A DNA stretch of 64,000 bases from Marisediminitalea aggregata (GCF_900129565.1 NZ_FQWD01000007.1:1-64000), one strand, 5' to 3'. Shown: positions 1-9,734, counted from the stretch's first letter. The notes: generated from the letters alone by a model not told the origin. Numbers and translations: made by a program.

Positions 1-181
1 CCCCTATTACTACGGCAATTATAGATATTGGGAATGCTGACAAAGCAATGTAAGGCGGCAACTCATGCAAAGTATTTTCAGCATTCGGTGTGGCGAATTC
101 CCAAGATACAAAAGTGAATGTAATTCCAATTACCCACCCGGCTACGGAAGTTTTGAGCGCCATTCGACCAAAATTTCTCAT
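1..181 (-). CDS. Small membrane protein, partial (runs off left edge), possible integron cassette gene
   Basis: An open frame starts with ATG at 181 and reads leftward off the window without a stop, giving at least 60 residues. Two hydrophobic stretches are visible (about residues 13-25 and 44-60), so it is probably an inner-membrane protein. I do not recognise the family. The gene points away from the integron integrase at 488, which is the usual orientation of cassette genes relative to intI, so it could be the first cassette of an array. That is inference, because no attC site can be seen inside the window. The ribosome binding site is weak, so the exact start is uncertain. Confidence 0.5.
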   Translation of the reverse strand, partial: MRNFGRMALKTSVAGWVIGITFTFVSWEFATPNAENTLHELPPYIALSAFPISIIAVVIG

Positions 182-487
182 TTAGTTACCATGAAACATA
201 ACAATTTAATATCTGCCCAAATGGTGTAAAAACTTACACCAAAATGGGGTATATAATTCGTTCATAATAATCCGATAACTTCTTTTCTCACAACCCTTTA
301 ATGCGCACTACCCTAGTGCACTCTAAATTTTATTGCGTTAAATACACCACTCTTGGTGATCATTTTTTGCCTTGGAAAACTCTAGCGGATTTTACAACTT
401 CTAAGAAATAATCAGCGTAAAAACTCGCTATAGGTTCAGTTAGCGCATAGCAGTTAGCGTGGTAAGTTTCTGCAAAAAGGAGTTTAC
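182..487. promoter_or_regulatory. AT-rich region between integrase and divergent gene; expected attI and promoters
   Basis: No gene is seen in these 306 bases. In integrons the recombination site attI and the cassette promoter lie here. Two inverted repeats are visible: GGTGTAA-AAAC-TTACACC at 223-240, and CACCA-CTCT-TGGTG at 345-358 followed by a T-rich stretch. Two copies of AGTTAGCG occur at about 438 and 452. I could not assign a convincing core site (GTTRRRY on the minus strand), so attI is expected by position but not shown. Confidence 0.4.
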
Positions 488-1450
488 ATGAAGTCACCTT
501 TCATTAATGCAGTCTATGAGTTCATGATGCTCAAACGGTATGCAAAACGCACGATTAAAAGCTATTTGGTTTGGATTGCCGACTATATTCGATTTCACAA
601 CTACCAACATCCAAAGAAAATGGGCGATCAGGATGTACGTGTTTACTTAACCCATTTGGCGGTAAAGCGAAACCTGTCAGCCAGCACCCAGGCGAGTGCG
701 CTTAATGCATTGGTATTTTTATATAGTAAGTACCTTGAACAGCCACTTAGTGACGACATTGGTTTTGTAAATAGTGGCCGAAAACCCAAATTGCCCACGG
801 TTTTAACCATTAGTGAAGTACAGCAGTTACTGGCGAATATTCCTGAACGTCAGTCATTACCCGTGTCTATGCTCTATGGCAGCGGATTAAGACTCATGGA
901 ATGTGTTCGATTACGCGTTAAAGATATCGACTTCGACTACCGCTGCGTGAAAATCTGGAACGGTAAAGGAGGAAAGCACAGAGTGGTTACGCTTTCAGAC
1001 ACCCTGGTTGCCCCACTTCAAACACAAACGGAAAAAGTAAAACATTTACTGAAACGAGATAAAGCTAACCCAGAATACGCAGGAGTTTGGATGCCGCAAC
1101 AGCTTGCGATAAAATACCAAGGCGCGAATAAGTCTTTAGAGTGGCAGTATTTATTTCCTGCAAGTAAAACCAGTATTGATCCGGAATCGTCGTTACGACG
1201 CCGACATCATATTGATGAAAAGCAATTACAACGGGTAATACGGAATACAGCGAGGGAAATTGGCCTGAAAAAATCCGTTACACCGCATACGCTACGCCAT
1301 TCATTTGCTACGCATTTACTATTAAAGGGCGCGGATATTCGAACAGTGCAGGACCAACTGGGCCATAGCGACGTGCGCACTACCCAAATCTATACACATA
1401 TATTACAACGGGGAGGAAACGCAGTGGTGAGCCCGCTTGAACTGCTATGA
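488..1450 (+). CDS. intI: Integron integrase (IntI family tyrosine recombinase)
   Basis: A 320-residue tyrosine recombinase that would insert and excise gene cassettes at attI/attC sites. The N-terminal SAM-like core-binding domain covers about residues 1-90 and the catalytic domain 100-315. The catalytic set is complete: R135, K160/K163, H267, R270, H293 and nucleophile Y302. The extra segment around residues 203-224 (AIKYQGANKSLEWQYLF) is the insertion that separates IntI from XerC/D, so this is a true integron integrase. Length is normal and the frame is intact. The ATG has a good AAGGAG seven bases upstream. No LexA-type operator was recognised. The next gene is convergent and unrelated. 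Confidence 0.92.
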   Translation: MKSPFINAVYEFMMLKRYAKRTIKSYLVWIADYIRFHNYQHPKKMGDQDVRVYLTHLAVKRNLSASTQASALNALVFLYSKYLEQPLSDDIGFVNSGRKPKLPTVLTISEVQQLLANIPERQSLPVSMLYGSGLRLMECVRLRVKDIDFDYRCVKIWNGKGGKHRVVTLSDTLVAPLQTQTEKVKHLLKRDKANPEYAGVWMPQQLAIKYQGANKSLEWQYLFPASKTSIDPESSLRRRHHIDEKQLQRVIRNTAREIGLKKSVTPHTLRHSFATHLLLKGADIRTVQDQLGHSDVRTTQIYTHILQRGGNAVVSPLELL

Positions 1451-1478
1451 GTAAAAACGGGCCAACGAATTAAAGTGG

Positions 1479-2045
1479 TTATTCTTTGTCGTAAAGAATA
1501 TCCATAACAGCAGCAAGTTCAGTTTTGCCGGCGCGCACTTCTTCTTCGCTCATGTCAGCAATTTCGTGCGGGAACACTAACCAGTCATCGCTTTCGTTTA
1601 CAAAGTAATCTGGCACGATGTCGGTTTTGTTGTTTGCTGGCTTGTAATAAGGGCAAGCAATACGGATGTCTTTTGGCATATTCAAGCGCATCAACTTTTT
1701 GATTTGCTTAATAAGTGCGTCTACGCTGCGGCCTGAGTCGAACACGTCGTCCACAATCAACAGATCATCGTCTGCATTGGCATTCTCAATTAAGTAATGC
1801 AGGCCGTGAACGCGAATGTCTTTGCTTTGCTTATTAATGCCATAGTAAGAGGAAGTACGTACGGCAATATGATCCGTAGGGACTTTCTTAAATTCGAAAA
1901 ACTCTTGTACAGCAATACCAATTGGCGCACCGCCGCGCCAGATACCCACTATAAACTGCGGGCGAAAGCCATCTTTGTACACTTGCGACGCGAGACGAAA
2001 TGAATCCTGAAGCAGATCCTGCGACGTAATAAAAACTTTATTCAT
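1479..2045 (-). CDS. Purine phosphoribosyltransferase (hypoxanthine/xanthine-guanine type)
   Basis: A 188-residue type I phosphoribosyltransferase that should join a purine base to PRPP to make a nucleotide in the cytoplasm. The PRPP-binding loop LLIVDDVFDSGRS lies at about residues 94-106. The N-terminal IVGIWRGGAPIG segment is the pyrophosphate-contacting loop. The C-terminal part (DYFVNESDDWLVFPHE) resembles the xanthine/hypoxanthine branch, in which an aromatic residue and an acidic residue bind the base. The exact base preference cannot be read from the sequence. It is a single gene, convergent with the integrase and 28 bases from it. Purine salvage genes also occur at 57-64 kb, but nothing in the sequence links the two. 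Confidence 0.82.
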   Translation of the reverse strand: MNKVFITSQDLLQDSFRLASQVYKDGFRPQFIVGIWRGGAPIGIAVQEFFEFKKVPTDHIAVRTSSYYGINKQSKDIRVHGLHYLIENANADDDLLIVDDVFDSGRSVDALIKQIKKLMRLNMPKDIRIACPYYKPANNKTDIVPDYFVNESDDWLVFPHEIADMSEEEVRAGKTELAAVMDILYDKE

Positions 2046-2177
2046 AGTGTCGGAACCGGGCGAAAAATAAAAACGAGATTATAGGTAAAATTCAGTAATA
2101 TTGCACGGATATTACGGCATTTTCCTGACCATTTATTCAAGTTTTGAAGCGCGATTAAAATTTAGCACGCTAAAGCA

Positions 2178-3383
2178 CTACCCTTCTCGCTGCAAAATTC
2201 TGGCAGGCTGCACTTTCATGGCGCGCTGTGCAGGGTACCAGCTGGCAAGTAAACACAGCAATAACGAAAACAACGTAACCCACACTACTTGTTCCCAGCG
2301 CATATCTACGGGTAAGCCGTTACCATCTGCCGACAGTGCCAGGTGTATACCTAACAGATCCAATAAATCGTTAATAAACAGCACAGCTAAAATACCCAGT
2401 ACCGCGCCAATGGCCGCCCCTTTTAACCCATTTAACACGCCATTGATCATGAAAATAGCTCGTACATTACTGACTTGCATGCCTTGTGAGAGCAAAATGG
2501 CAATGTCGCTGTTCTTTTCAGACACCACCATTACCAGTGCAGACACAATGTTGAACGCTGCGACGGCAATAATGAGCAGCAGCATTAAAAACATCATGTT
2601 TTTTTCCATTTTTACGGCGTCAAACAAGGGGCCCTGGCGAGAGCGCCAATCAGAGGTAGCGTATCCAGCATCCTGCAGTACCTGCACGACTCCCTGATAC
2701 TCAAACGCGTTATCTAAAAACAATCTTGCATCAGCCACGCTGCTGGCGGGCTTACGCAACAAACGGGTCAGGTCATTTACATGTAAATAAATCACCTTGT
2801 CGTCCAGTTGTGAACCTAAATTGAACACCCCGGTTACCGTTACCAGTCGCTGGCTCGGCATTCTGCCATAGGGCGTATACACACTAGCACCTGCAACCAT
2901 AATGCGAATTTGGTCGCCCGGCGTGACTTCCAGCTCCATGGCCAGTGCCCGGCCAATAATCACGCCAAACTTGGTGGTATTGAGCCTGTCAAATGTACCT
3001 TCCAGCATGTTTTTAGCCACTATGCTGTGCTGTTGCATGGCTTCAGGATCGACGCCTTGCAGCTGCACTCCCCGCAACGCCTGACGCGACTGCACCAATC
3101 CTTCCGCTTCACGAAACACGCTCACTGCTCGTACACCCGGCAAGGCTAATTCGGACATATTTTCAACCGGTGTATCATGGGCAACAACCTGCGGCACTAT
3201 GCCCAGAATTCGTTGGCGTAGCTGAGCTTCAAAGCCGTTCATTACCGACAGCACCACAATCAACGACATCAACCCAAGCGCAATACCGGCAATGGAAAAT
3301 CGGTTTATAAACGCCACAAAACTATTGTGTTTACCGGCAGTAGCGTATCGCGTTGCTATAAATGCAGAGAGTGGTAATTGCAT
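2178..3383 (-). CDS. Lipoprotein-releasing ABC transporter permease, LolC/LolE family
   Basis: A 401-residue inner-membrane protein of the LolC/E family, which with the ATPase LolD extracts lipoproteins from the inner membrane and hands them to LolA. The N-terminal region is typical (ATRY..GKHNSFVAFINRFSIAGIALG, with the first membrane helix at about 25-50). A large periplasmic MacB-like domain (about 55-265) is followed by three FtsX-type helices at about 270-395. LolC/E genes normally sit beside lolD, but no ATPase gene is next to it here. It may be the permease of a split system or a stand-alone paralogue. It is divergent from the PilZ gene. Confidence 0.8.
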   Translation of the reverse strand: MQLPLSAFIATRYATAGKHNSFVAFINRFSIAGIALGLMSLIVVLSVMNGFEAQLRQRILGIVPQVVAHDTPVENMSELALPGVRAVSVFREAEGLVQSRQALRGVQLQGVDPEAMQQHSIVAKNMLEGTFDRLNTTKFGVIIGRALAMELEVTPGDQIRIMVAGASVYTPYGRMPSQRLVTVTGVFNLGSQLDDKVIYLHVNDLTRLLRKPASSVADARLFLDNAFEYQGVVQVLQDAGYATSDWRSRQGPLFDAVKMEKNMMFLMLLLIIAVAAFNIVSALVMVVSEKNSDIAILLSQGMQVSNVRAIFMINGVLNGLKGAAIGAVLGILAVLFINDLLDLLGIHLALSADGNGLPVDMRWEQVVWVTLFSLLLCLLASWYPAQRAMKVQPARILQREG

Positions 3384-3539
3384 GAAATTGGGTCCCGGTA
3401 CAGTGTTTTCGTGCTTGCTATCGACAGGGGCGCGCCGCTGCGCGTATTTATCAAAACACTGTTATAATAAACAAAAACTTAAGCTCGCTGCATAATACGT
3501 GTAAGCTAACCAGCGCACAAGTCAGCCCGGAGAGGTAAC

Positions 3540-4133
3540 GTGGATTCACTCACACTGGAACAGAAGCAGGCACAATTTAACGAATTCTTTTTAATTGGCC
3601 ATGCACTAAAGGTAAATGTTCGCACACTTGCCAGCGATTTCGTGTTACCCGAACCGGAGCAACTTGAAGAACACATGCCTTATGCGTTTCGCATCGCCAG
3701 CGAAATGTCAGCCATCGAAACCCAGGCGCTACGCCCCTTAAGAAACCTAAGCAGCCACGCTTCGGATTTGGTGAATTACCTCACCCATCAGTCGCGTAAA
3801 ATCGATTTGATGATGTCTTATATTTTGCATCAACAGGACGATCCAAATTACCGCACTGAAAGTATCAGGTTCGGCGGTGGTGGCGTGGTCATAAACCACG
3901 ATTCAGAACTTGCGGTTGGCACTATCGCAGAGCTTAAACTGTTTGTTACCGAAGAGGCCGCTGCGGTTTTTTGCTACGGCGAAGTTATTGCTTGCCAGCA
4001 AGAGCCGAATGGCTACCATATAGCCTTCATTTTTACCCGAATTCGAGAACAGGATCAGGAGTTATTGGTGCGAGCCAGCCTGCACTTACAAACGCAGCAA
4101 CTTAAAAAGCGTAACCAATCGAATCAGCCCTAG
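3540..4133 (+). CDS. PilZ-like domain protein
   Basis: A 197-residue cytoplasmic protein with a helical N-terminal half and a beta-rich C-terminal half (about residues 105-185) that resembles a PilZ domain. Canonical PilZ domains bind cyclic di-GMP through RxxxR and [DN]xSxxG. Here only a weak counterpart is seen (NHDSELAVGT) and the arginine motif is not clear, so ligand binding is doubtful. The start is GTG with GAGAGG just upstream. The gene lies 56 bases before mfd on the same strand and may be co-transcribed. The family call rests on overall pattern only. Confidence 0.55.
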   Translation: MDSLTLEQKQAQFNEFFLIGHALKVNVRTLASDFVLPEPEQLEEHMPYAFRIASEMSAIETQALRPLRNLSSHASDLVNYLTHQSRKIDLMMSYILHQQDDPNYRTESIRFGGGGVVINHDSELAVGTIAELKLFVTEEAAAVFCYGEVIACQQEPNGYHIAFIFTRIREQDQELLVRASLHLQTQQLKKRNQSNQP

Positions 4134-4189
4134 ATCCGCGCACTTTTGCCGTTGAGCCAAGTACGCCTTAATTACACTGAACAGGAATC

Positions 4190-7100
4190 ATGACAGCCTC
4201 GCTTCTTTCATTGCCGTTACCCAAAGCCAGAACGTCCGCCAGTCATCAGGATCACCAGCAATGGGGCCATTTACAAGGCAGTAGCCGTGCACTAGCTGTG
4301 GCACAAGCCAGTCAACAAGCACAAAAGCCGCTGGTACTCGTCACTGCCGACACACCCTCAGCACTAAAGCTAGAAAAAGAAATCCGCTATTTCCTGGGCA
4401 ACGACGCGTCCAACACGCCGGTTACGCTGTTCCCCGATTGGGAAACCCTGCCCTACGACACGTTTTCTCCGCACCAGGATATTATTTCACAGCGACTGGA
4501 AACCTTATTCCGTTTAACCCAGGACCCAACGGGTATCTTCATCGTACCGGTGAATACCTTAATGCAGCGCCTGGCACCGGTGGAATACATCGGTCAGCAT
4601 CTGTTGCTCCTTAAAAAAGGTCAGCAGCTCGACCGCGATACCTTCCGCAGACAGTTGGAACAAGCAGGCTACCTGCACGTAAGTCAGGTACTCAGTCACA
4701 GTGAATTCTCGGTTCGGGGCAGTATTATTGATTTGTTCCCCATGGGCAGCAAACACCCTTACCGAATCGACCTGTTCGACGACGAAGTCGACAGTATTCG
4801 GTTATTCGACACCGATACCCAGCGCTCAAGCGATGCGGTTAACGAAATCCGTATGTTACCGGCCAGGGAATTTCCAACCGACAAAAACGCCCTGAACCTG
4901 TTCCGTCAGCAGTTTCTGGACCGCTTTGAAGGCAGCAATAACGAAGGATCAATATTCGGGCAAATTACCCGCGGCACTATGCCCAGCGGCGTAGAATACT
5001 ACCTGCCGTTATTCTTTGAGAAAACCGCCACACTGTTTGACTACTTCCACCCCGACACACAACTTGTGCTGCACGGTGATGTCAACGACGCCAGCGAGTT
5101 CTTCTGGGCAGACGTGTCTGAACGCTACGAACAGTATCGCTATAACAAAGACCGCCCGCTATTACCGCCCGAAGCCTTGTTCTTACCGGTCAATGAATTG
5201 TTCTCAGGCATTAAGCAATGGCCGCGGGTTTCGTTAAGTCAGGAAGTGTTGGAAGACAGTGCAGGTAAACACAATCTGCACTGCGAAAAGCTCAACGACA
5301 TCGCGCTGAACCCGCAAAAGAAACAGCCGGCGCAGGCGTTATTAGCCGCTATAGACGACGCCAAAACCCGAGGGGCAAAAGTACTGTTTTGTGCCGAATC
5401 ACAGGGCCGGCGTGAAAACCTGCTGGGCGTGCTGCGCAAATACCAAATCAAACCGGTAGAGTTCAGCCACTTTAACGACTTCCTCACCAGCCATGAATCG
5501 GTTGGGATCAGCATTGGTATGGTCGAACACAGTTTCCGCTGGTCCAACCCGGACGGCGAGCTGTTATTTATTACAGAAACACAGTTACTCGGCCACAAAA
5601 TCAGCCAGCGCCGTCTGCGAACAGCGCAGAAAGCCACAGACGAAAGCGCCATAATTCGCAACCTGGCCGAACTGTCTGTGGGTCAGCCGGTGGTGCATCT
5701 GGATCACGGTGTAGGCCGTTATATTGGTTTGCAAACCCTCGACGCGGGCGGCATCCCCACTGAATACCTGTGTATTGAGTATGCCAAACAGGCAAAACTG
5801 TACGTGCCGGTGTCGTCACTGCATTTAATCTCGCGCTACAGCGGCGGTGAACAAGACAGCGCGCCTTTACATAGCCTGGGCTCAGACGCCTGGGCCAAAG
5901 CCAAGAAAAAAGCCGCCGAAAAAGTGCGCGATGTGGCTGCAGAATTGCTCGATGTCTACGCCAAACGCGCCGCTAAACCCGGTTTTGCGTACCCCATTAA
6001 CTGGGAAGATTATCAGTTATTCTCCGATACCTTCCCGTTTGAGGAAACGCCCGACCAAATGCAGGCAATCAATGCCGTTATTCAGGATATGGGCGCACCG
6101 CAGGCCATGGATCGCCTGGTATGCGGTGATGTAGGCTTCGGTAAAACAGAAGTCGCCATGCGCGCGGCTTTCCTGGCAGCCAATCAGGGCAAACAGGTCG
6201 CTATTCTGGTGCCCACTACCCTGCTGGCTCAGCAGCATTACGAGAATTTTAAAGACCGTTTTGCCAACCTGCCGTTCAGAATTGAAGTAATCTCGCGCTT
6301 TGTAAGCGGCAAAGCACAAAAGTCCGTACTCGACGGTATCGCCTCAGGCAACGTCGACATTGTGGTTGGTACACACAAATTATTAAGCGACGCCGTGCAG
6401 TTCAACGATTTAGGCCTGGTGATCATCGACGAAGAGCACCGCTTTGGTGTACGTCAGAAAGAGAAATTTAAGTCACTGCGCGCCGATGTGGATATTCTGA
6501 CCCTAACGGCCACGCCGATACCAAGAACATTGAACATGGCCATGTCGGGCATGCGTGATTTGTCTATTATTGCCACCGCGCCAGCACGACGTTTAGCCAT
6601 TAAAACCTTCGTACAGCAGCGCGACAAAGCGGTGATCCGTGAAGCCATTATGCGTGAGATTTTACGCGGTGGTCAGGTGTATTTCCTGCACAACGAAGTC
6701 GACAGTATAGCCAGAACGGCAGAAGAAATTGCCGAAATCGTGCCAGAAGCGCGCATTGCCGTTGGCCACGGTCAAATGCGAGAGCGCGAGCTGGAGTCGG
6801 TAATGAGTGACTTCTATCACCAGCGCTTTAACGTGTTGGTATGTACCACCATTATTGAAACCGGTATCGACGTGCCTACTGCTAACACCATTATTATGGA
6901 CCGTGCTGACCATCTCGGTCTGGCCCAACTTCACCAGTTACGTGGTCGTGTCGGCCGTTCGCACCATCAAGCCTACGCGTATTTGCTAACCCCACATCCC
7001 AAGCGCATGACTCGCGACGCGGTTAAACGTCTTGAAGCGATTGCCAGCCTGGAAGACCTGGGCGCAGGCTTTGCGTTAGCCACCCACGATCTGGAAATTC

Positions 7101-7687
7101 GCGGCGCGGGTGAATTGCTTGGTGAAGACCAGTCAGGGCAAATCGCCACCGTGGGCTTTACGCTGTACATGGATATGCTGGAACAAGCGGTAGAAGCACT
7201 CAAAGCCGGTAAAGAACCGTCATTAGACGAAGCCGCCAGCCATCAGACTGAAATTGAGCTTCGCATTCCGGCGCTGCTGCCAGACGATTACATTGCCGAC
7301 GTAAACACCCGGTTGTCGCTATACAAACAGCTGGCCAGTTGCAAAAACAACGACGACATCGAAGCCTTCCAAATTGAATGTATCGATCGCTTTGGTTTAC
7401 TGCCTGACGCGGCTAAAAACCTCATCGCCATTGCCGAACTGAAATTAAAAGCACATAAGCTGGGCATACAAAAAATGGACTTCACCAGCGTCGGCGGCAC
7501 AGTGGAATTTAAAGAGACCACCCCGGTCGATCCTGGTTTCATCATTTCGCTAGTGCAAACCCGCAGTAAAATGTTTAAGTTTGAAGGCAGTCAAAAACTC
7601 CGGATCGTAAAGAAAACCGAGACAGCGCGCGAACGATTAGCTATGGTGGAAGCGCTTATTGAAGAATTTGCCAGGGAGACAAAATAA
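4190..7687 (+). CDS. mfd: Transcription-repair coupling factor Mfd
   Basis: A 1165-residue DNA translocase that displaces RNA polymerase stalled at lesions and recruits UvrA. The UvrB-like N-terminal module (about 1-340) is followed by the RNA-polymerase-interacting domain (about 490-560, LSVGQPVVHLDHGVGRYIGL). The RecG-like helicase core has Walker A GDVGFGKTE at about 645, DEEH at about 747 and motif VI RGRVGRS near 920. A C-terminal TRCF domain blocks UvrA binding in the resting state. Length matches the family and no break is seen. The csiV-like gene starts two bases after the stop, so the two are very likely co-transcribed. Confidence 0.98.
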   Translation: MTASLLSLPLPKARTSASHQDHQQWGHLQGSSRALAVAQASQQAQKPLVLVTADTPSALKLEKEIRYFLGNDASNTPVTLFPDWETLPYDTFSPHQDIISQRLETLFRLTQDPTGIFIVPVNTLMQRLAPVEYIGQHLLLLKKGQQLDRDTFRRQLEQAGYLHVSQVLSHSEFSVRGSIIDLFPMGSKHPYRIDLFDDEVDSIRLFDTDTQRSSDAVNEIRMLPAREFPTDKNALNLFRQQFLDRFEGSNNEGSIFGQITRGTMPSGVEYYLPLFFEKTATLFDYFHPDTQLVLHGDVNDASEFFWADVSERYEQYRYNKDRPLLPPEALFLPVNELFSGIKQWPRVSLSQEVLEDSAGKHNLHCEKLNDIALNPQKKQPAQALLAAIDDAKTRGAKVLFCAESQGRRENLLGVLRKYQIKPVEFSHFNDFLTSHESVGISIGMVEHSFRWSNPDGELLFITETQLLGHKISQRRLRTAQKATDESAIIRNLAELSVGQPVVHLDHGVGRYIGLQTLDAGGIPTEYLCIEYAKQAKLYVPVSSLHLISRYSGGEQDSAPLHSLGSDAWAKAKKKAAEKVRDVAAELLDVYAKRAAKPGFAYPINWEDYQLFSDTFPFEETPDQMQAINAVIQDMGAPQAMDRLVCGDVGFGKTEVAMRAAFLAANQGKQVAILVPTTLLAQQHYENFKDRFANLPFRIEVISRFVSGKAQKSVLDGIASGNVDIVVGTHKLLSDAVQFNDLGLVIIDEEHRFGVRQKEKFKSLRADVDILTLTATPIPRTLNMAMSGMRDLSIIATAPARRLAIKTFVQQRDKAVIREAIMREILRGGQVYFLHNEVDSIARTAEEIAEIVPEARIAVGHGQMRERELESVMSDFYHQRFNVLVCTTIIETGIDVPTANTIIMDRADHLGLAQLHQLRGRVGRSHHQAYAYLLTPHPKRMTRDAVKRLEAIASLEDLGAGFALATHDLEIRGAGELLGEDQSGQIATVGFTLYMDMLEQAVEALKAGKEPSLDEAASHQTEIELRIPALLPDDYIADVNTRLSLYKQLASCKNNDDIEAFQIECIDRFGLLPDAAKNLIAIAELKLKAHKLGIQKMDFTSVGGTVEFKETTPVDPGFIISLVQTRSKMFKFEGSQKLRIVKKTETARERLAMVEALIEEFARETK

Positions 7688-7689
7688 GC

Positions 7690-9138
7690 ATGAGGCGGAT
7701 TATCGGTTGTCTTATCGCACTCAGTACCTTTTCAAGCGGCCATGCTATGGCCCAGGATGACGATAAATGGTGGTTCGACGTAGAAGTGGTGTTGTTTTCA
7801 CGCTCCACTGCCGTCGGCGATTTATCGGAATCTTTTGAGCAGCAATCGCGGCTCACCGCCCCCAAAACAGACTGGGATTTATTGTCACAGTATTTCCAGC
7901 CGGATTTGCAGTGGGTCTATTCATCTTTGCCTGTATGCGGAAAGCCTGAATCGCCCCTTTGGGCCGAAGCCCCTGATCTTGAAGAAATCATTGCAAAATA
8001 CTATGTGCCAGAGCCTGAGCCAGAGTTTAGCGAATCGGTAGACGGTTACTCAGCCGAAGCGGTTGAAGACACCAGCGACACGGTTGAAGAAAGCGCACTC
8101 ATACATGAACAAGACACCACAAACCCTCTTTTAACTGTTGACCCAACGATGTCTGACACGGTTGCAGACACGGAAGCGGTGATTATTCCCCCCTCCCCCG
8201 AAACTATTGCCAGCTATTGGGTAGAATCTCATGTGGGCGACATCATTTACAAAGATGCAATGCCAGCAAAGCGTGACTTAAGCTGCGTTGCTCAACAAGG
8301 CCCAGCGTTTGTTACCAATACTCCGCAGTGGCATTGGCAGGCCCCTAACCTACATGTACCGTTTCCTGATCAAACGCCATTAATTATTCACGGTGCAGAC
8401 TGGGCGCGCGCCAATGGACCGCATTTATTGTCTGAAGAACAACTCACTCAACAGAATTTGTTTACCAGTGTACGCTGGCGCAAAGGCATTGATCGCCTGG
8501 CACACTTTAGCTGGCGTCAGCAGGTTAAGTTCGGGCAGGATAACGCCGAAACCCTGCGCCTGTTTGCTGGCCAGAACTTTGCGGAACAATTCACCGTTGA
8601 AGGCGAATTGCGTCCCGAGCCCATCGAAGGCCTGCTGGACTCGCCTGATTCAATGAATAGTGGCAGCGACTCAGCCTATATCGATCCTGACACCGTGAAA
8701 GCCGAAAAAACCGCCGCATTTTTCAATGAGCTCAATACCCGTCTTGCTCAGCCTCAGCCAATCAGTTACGCGGCTATGACTGCCCCGCAGGACGAAAACA
8801 CTGGCTTAAATATCGACCCTTACAATACCCAGCTACCCCCAATCTGGGAGCTGGACGGGTTTATCCAGGTATTCCTGAAATACATCAACAGCGTGCCCTA
8901 CCTGCATATCAACAGTGAACTGTTTTACCGTCAGCCGGTAGCAACAGATGTGAAGCAACAGAGCGATTCAACCAGCGCGCCAACTTATGAACTGGTATCG
9001 ATTCCGTTCAGGCAGGTTCGCCGCGTGATCAGCACACAGTTACATTATTTCGATCACCCGCTGTTTGGTATGGTTGTGCAAATTCGCCGCTACGACCGCC
9101 CGGCCGCAAAACAAAGTAATACTGACGACACACAATGA
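7690..9138 (+). CDS. csiV: CsiV-like peptidoglycan-binding periplasmic protein
   Basis: A 482-residue exported protein with a signal peptide (cleavage near HAMA-QDD, residue 21). The mature protein opens with WWFDVEVVLFSR, the hallmark of the CsiV family, described in Vibrio cholerae as a peptidoglycan-binding cell-shape factor encoded next to mfd. The position directly after mfd is the same here. The middle (about residues 100-165) is acidic and low in complexity, and may be a linker. The C-terminal half contains IPFRQVRRVISTQLHYFDHP, the conserved segment of the family. It overlaps the next gene by four bases (ATGA), so translation is probably coupled. Confidence 0.75.
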   Translation: MRRIIGCLIALSTFSSGHAMAQDDDKWWFDVEVVLFSRSTAVGDLSESFEQQSRLTAPKTDWDLLSQYFQPDLQWVYSSLPVCGKPESPLWAEAPDLEEIIAKYYVPEPEPEFSESVDGYSAEAVEDTSDTVEESALIHEQDTTNPLLTVDPTMSDTVADTEAVIIPPSPETIASYWVESHVGDIIYKDAMPAKRDLSCVAQQGPAFVTNTPQWHWQAPNLHVPFPDQTPLIIHGADWARANGPHLLSEEQLTQQNLFTSVRWRKGIDRLAHFSWRQQVKFGQDNAETLRLFAGQNFAEQFTVEGELRPEPIEGLLDSPDSMNSGSDSAYIDPDTVKAEKTAAFFNELNTRLAQPQPISYAAMTAPQDENTGLNIDPYNTQLPPIWELDGFIQVFLKYINSVPYLHINSELFYRQPVATDVKQQSDSTSAPTYELVSIPFRQVRRVISTQLHYFDHPLFGMVVQIRRYDRPAAKQSNTDDTQ

Positions 9139-9689
9139 AGATTTACACCAAGACCGGCGATGCCGGCCAGACTCAGGTTTACGTAGACAAAGCCATACGG
9201 GTAAGCAAACACGACCCGCTTATTGAATGCTACGGGGCAATAGACGAACTGAATGCGCATGTCGGCCTGCTTCACGCGCAACTACAGGAAAGCTGGTCAC
9301 AACAGAACAGCGAGCACGGCGTATCGCTGGCCTGGTTAACCCGGATTCAAAACAACCTGTTTAGCGCCGGGTTTGCTATGTCTGCCAGCTCTCGCTTACC
9401 AGAATCGGCTGTAGCTGAGCTTGAAGAGCAAATCGATGCCATGCAGCAAACACTCGCCCCACAAACGCAATTTATATTGCCCGGCGGCAGCGTTCAGGCG
9501 TCTCAGGCACATGTGTGCAGAACAGTGTGTCGTCGCGCAGAACGACAATTGGTAAGCGCCAGCGAACAAACCGACATTGCCGCGCCCGTGTTGCAGTACG
9601 TCAACCGTCTGTCAGACTGGTTGTTCGTGTTTGCCCGCTACCTGAATTTACTGGCAGCCGTACCCGATACGCCCGTGTCGTCGAAGTAA
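9135..9689 (+). CDS. ATP:cob(I)alamin adenosyltransferase, PduO/MMAB type
   Basis: A 184-residue cytoplasmic enzyme that transfers the adenosyl group of ATP to cob(I)alamin to make coenzyme B12. The ATP-binding N-terminus KIYTKTGDAGQTQVY (residues 2-16) is diagnostic. The family signature around CRTVCRRAERQLV (about 132-144) and NRLSDWLFVFARY (about 157-169) supplies the cobalamin and ATP contacts. It is the last gene of the mfd-csiV run. No B12-dependent enzyme is near. Confidence 0.93.
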   Translation: MKIYTKTGDAGQTQVYVDKAIRVSKHDPLIECYGAIDELNAHVGLLHAQLQESWSQQNSEHGVSLAWLTRIQNNLFSAGFAMSASSRLPESAVAELEEQIDAMQQTLAPQTQFILPGGSVQASQAHVCRTVCRRAERQLVSASEQTDIAAPVLQYVNRLSDWLFVFARYLNLLAAVPDTPVSSK

Positions 9690-9734
9690 TTTGGCGCATA
9701 TAAGGCTAATCGCTAACACAATTACGTGTGTTTT

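Noticed and set aside
337-343. GTTAAAT as the attI core site
   Set aside because: It matches GTTRRRY but on the plus strand, the wrong orientation for an array reading leftward; short matches like this are common by chance.
2101-2697. 198-residue plus-strand frame opposite the LolC/E gene
   Set aside because: It is antisense to a clear membrane permease, rich in Ser/Thr/Cys with no domain, and has no ribosome binding site.
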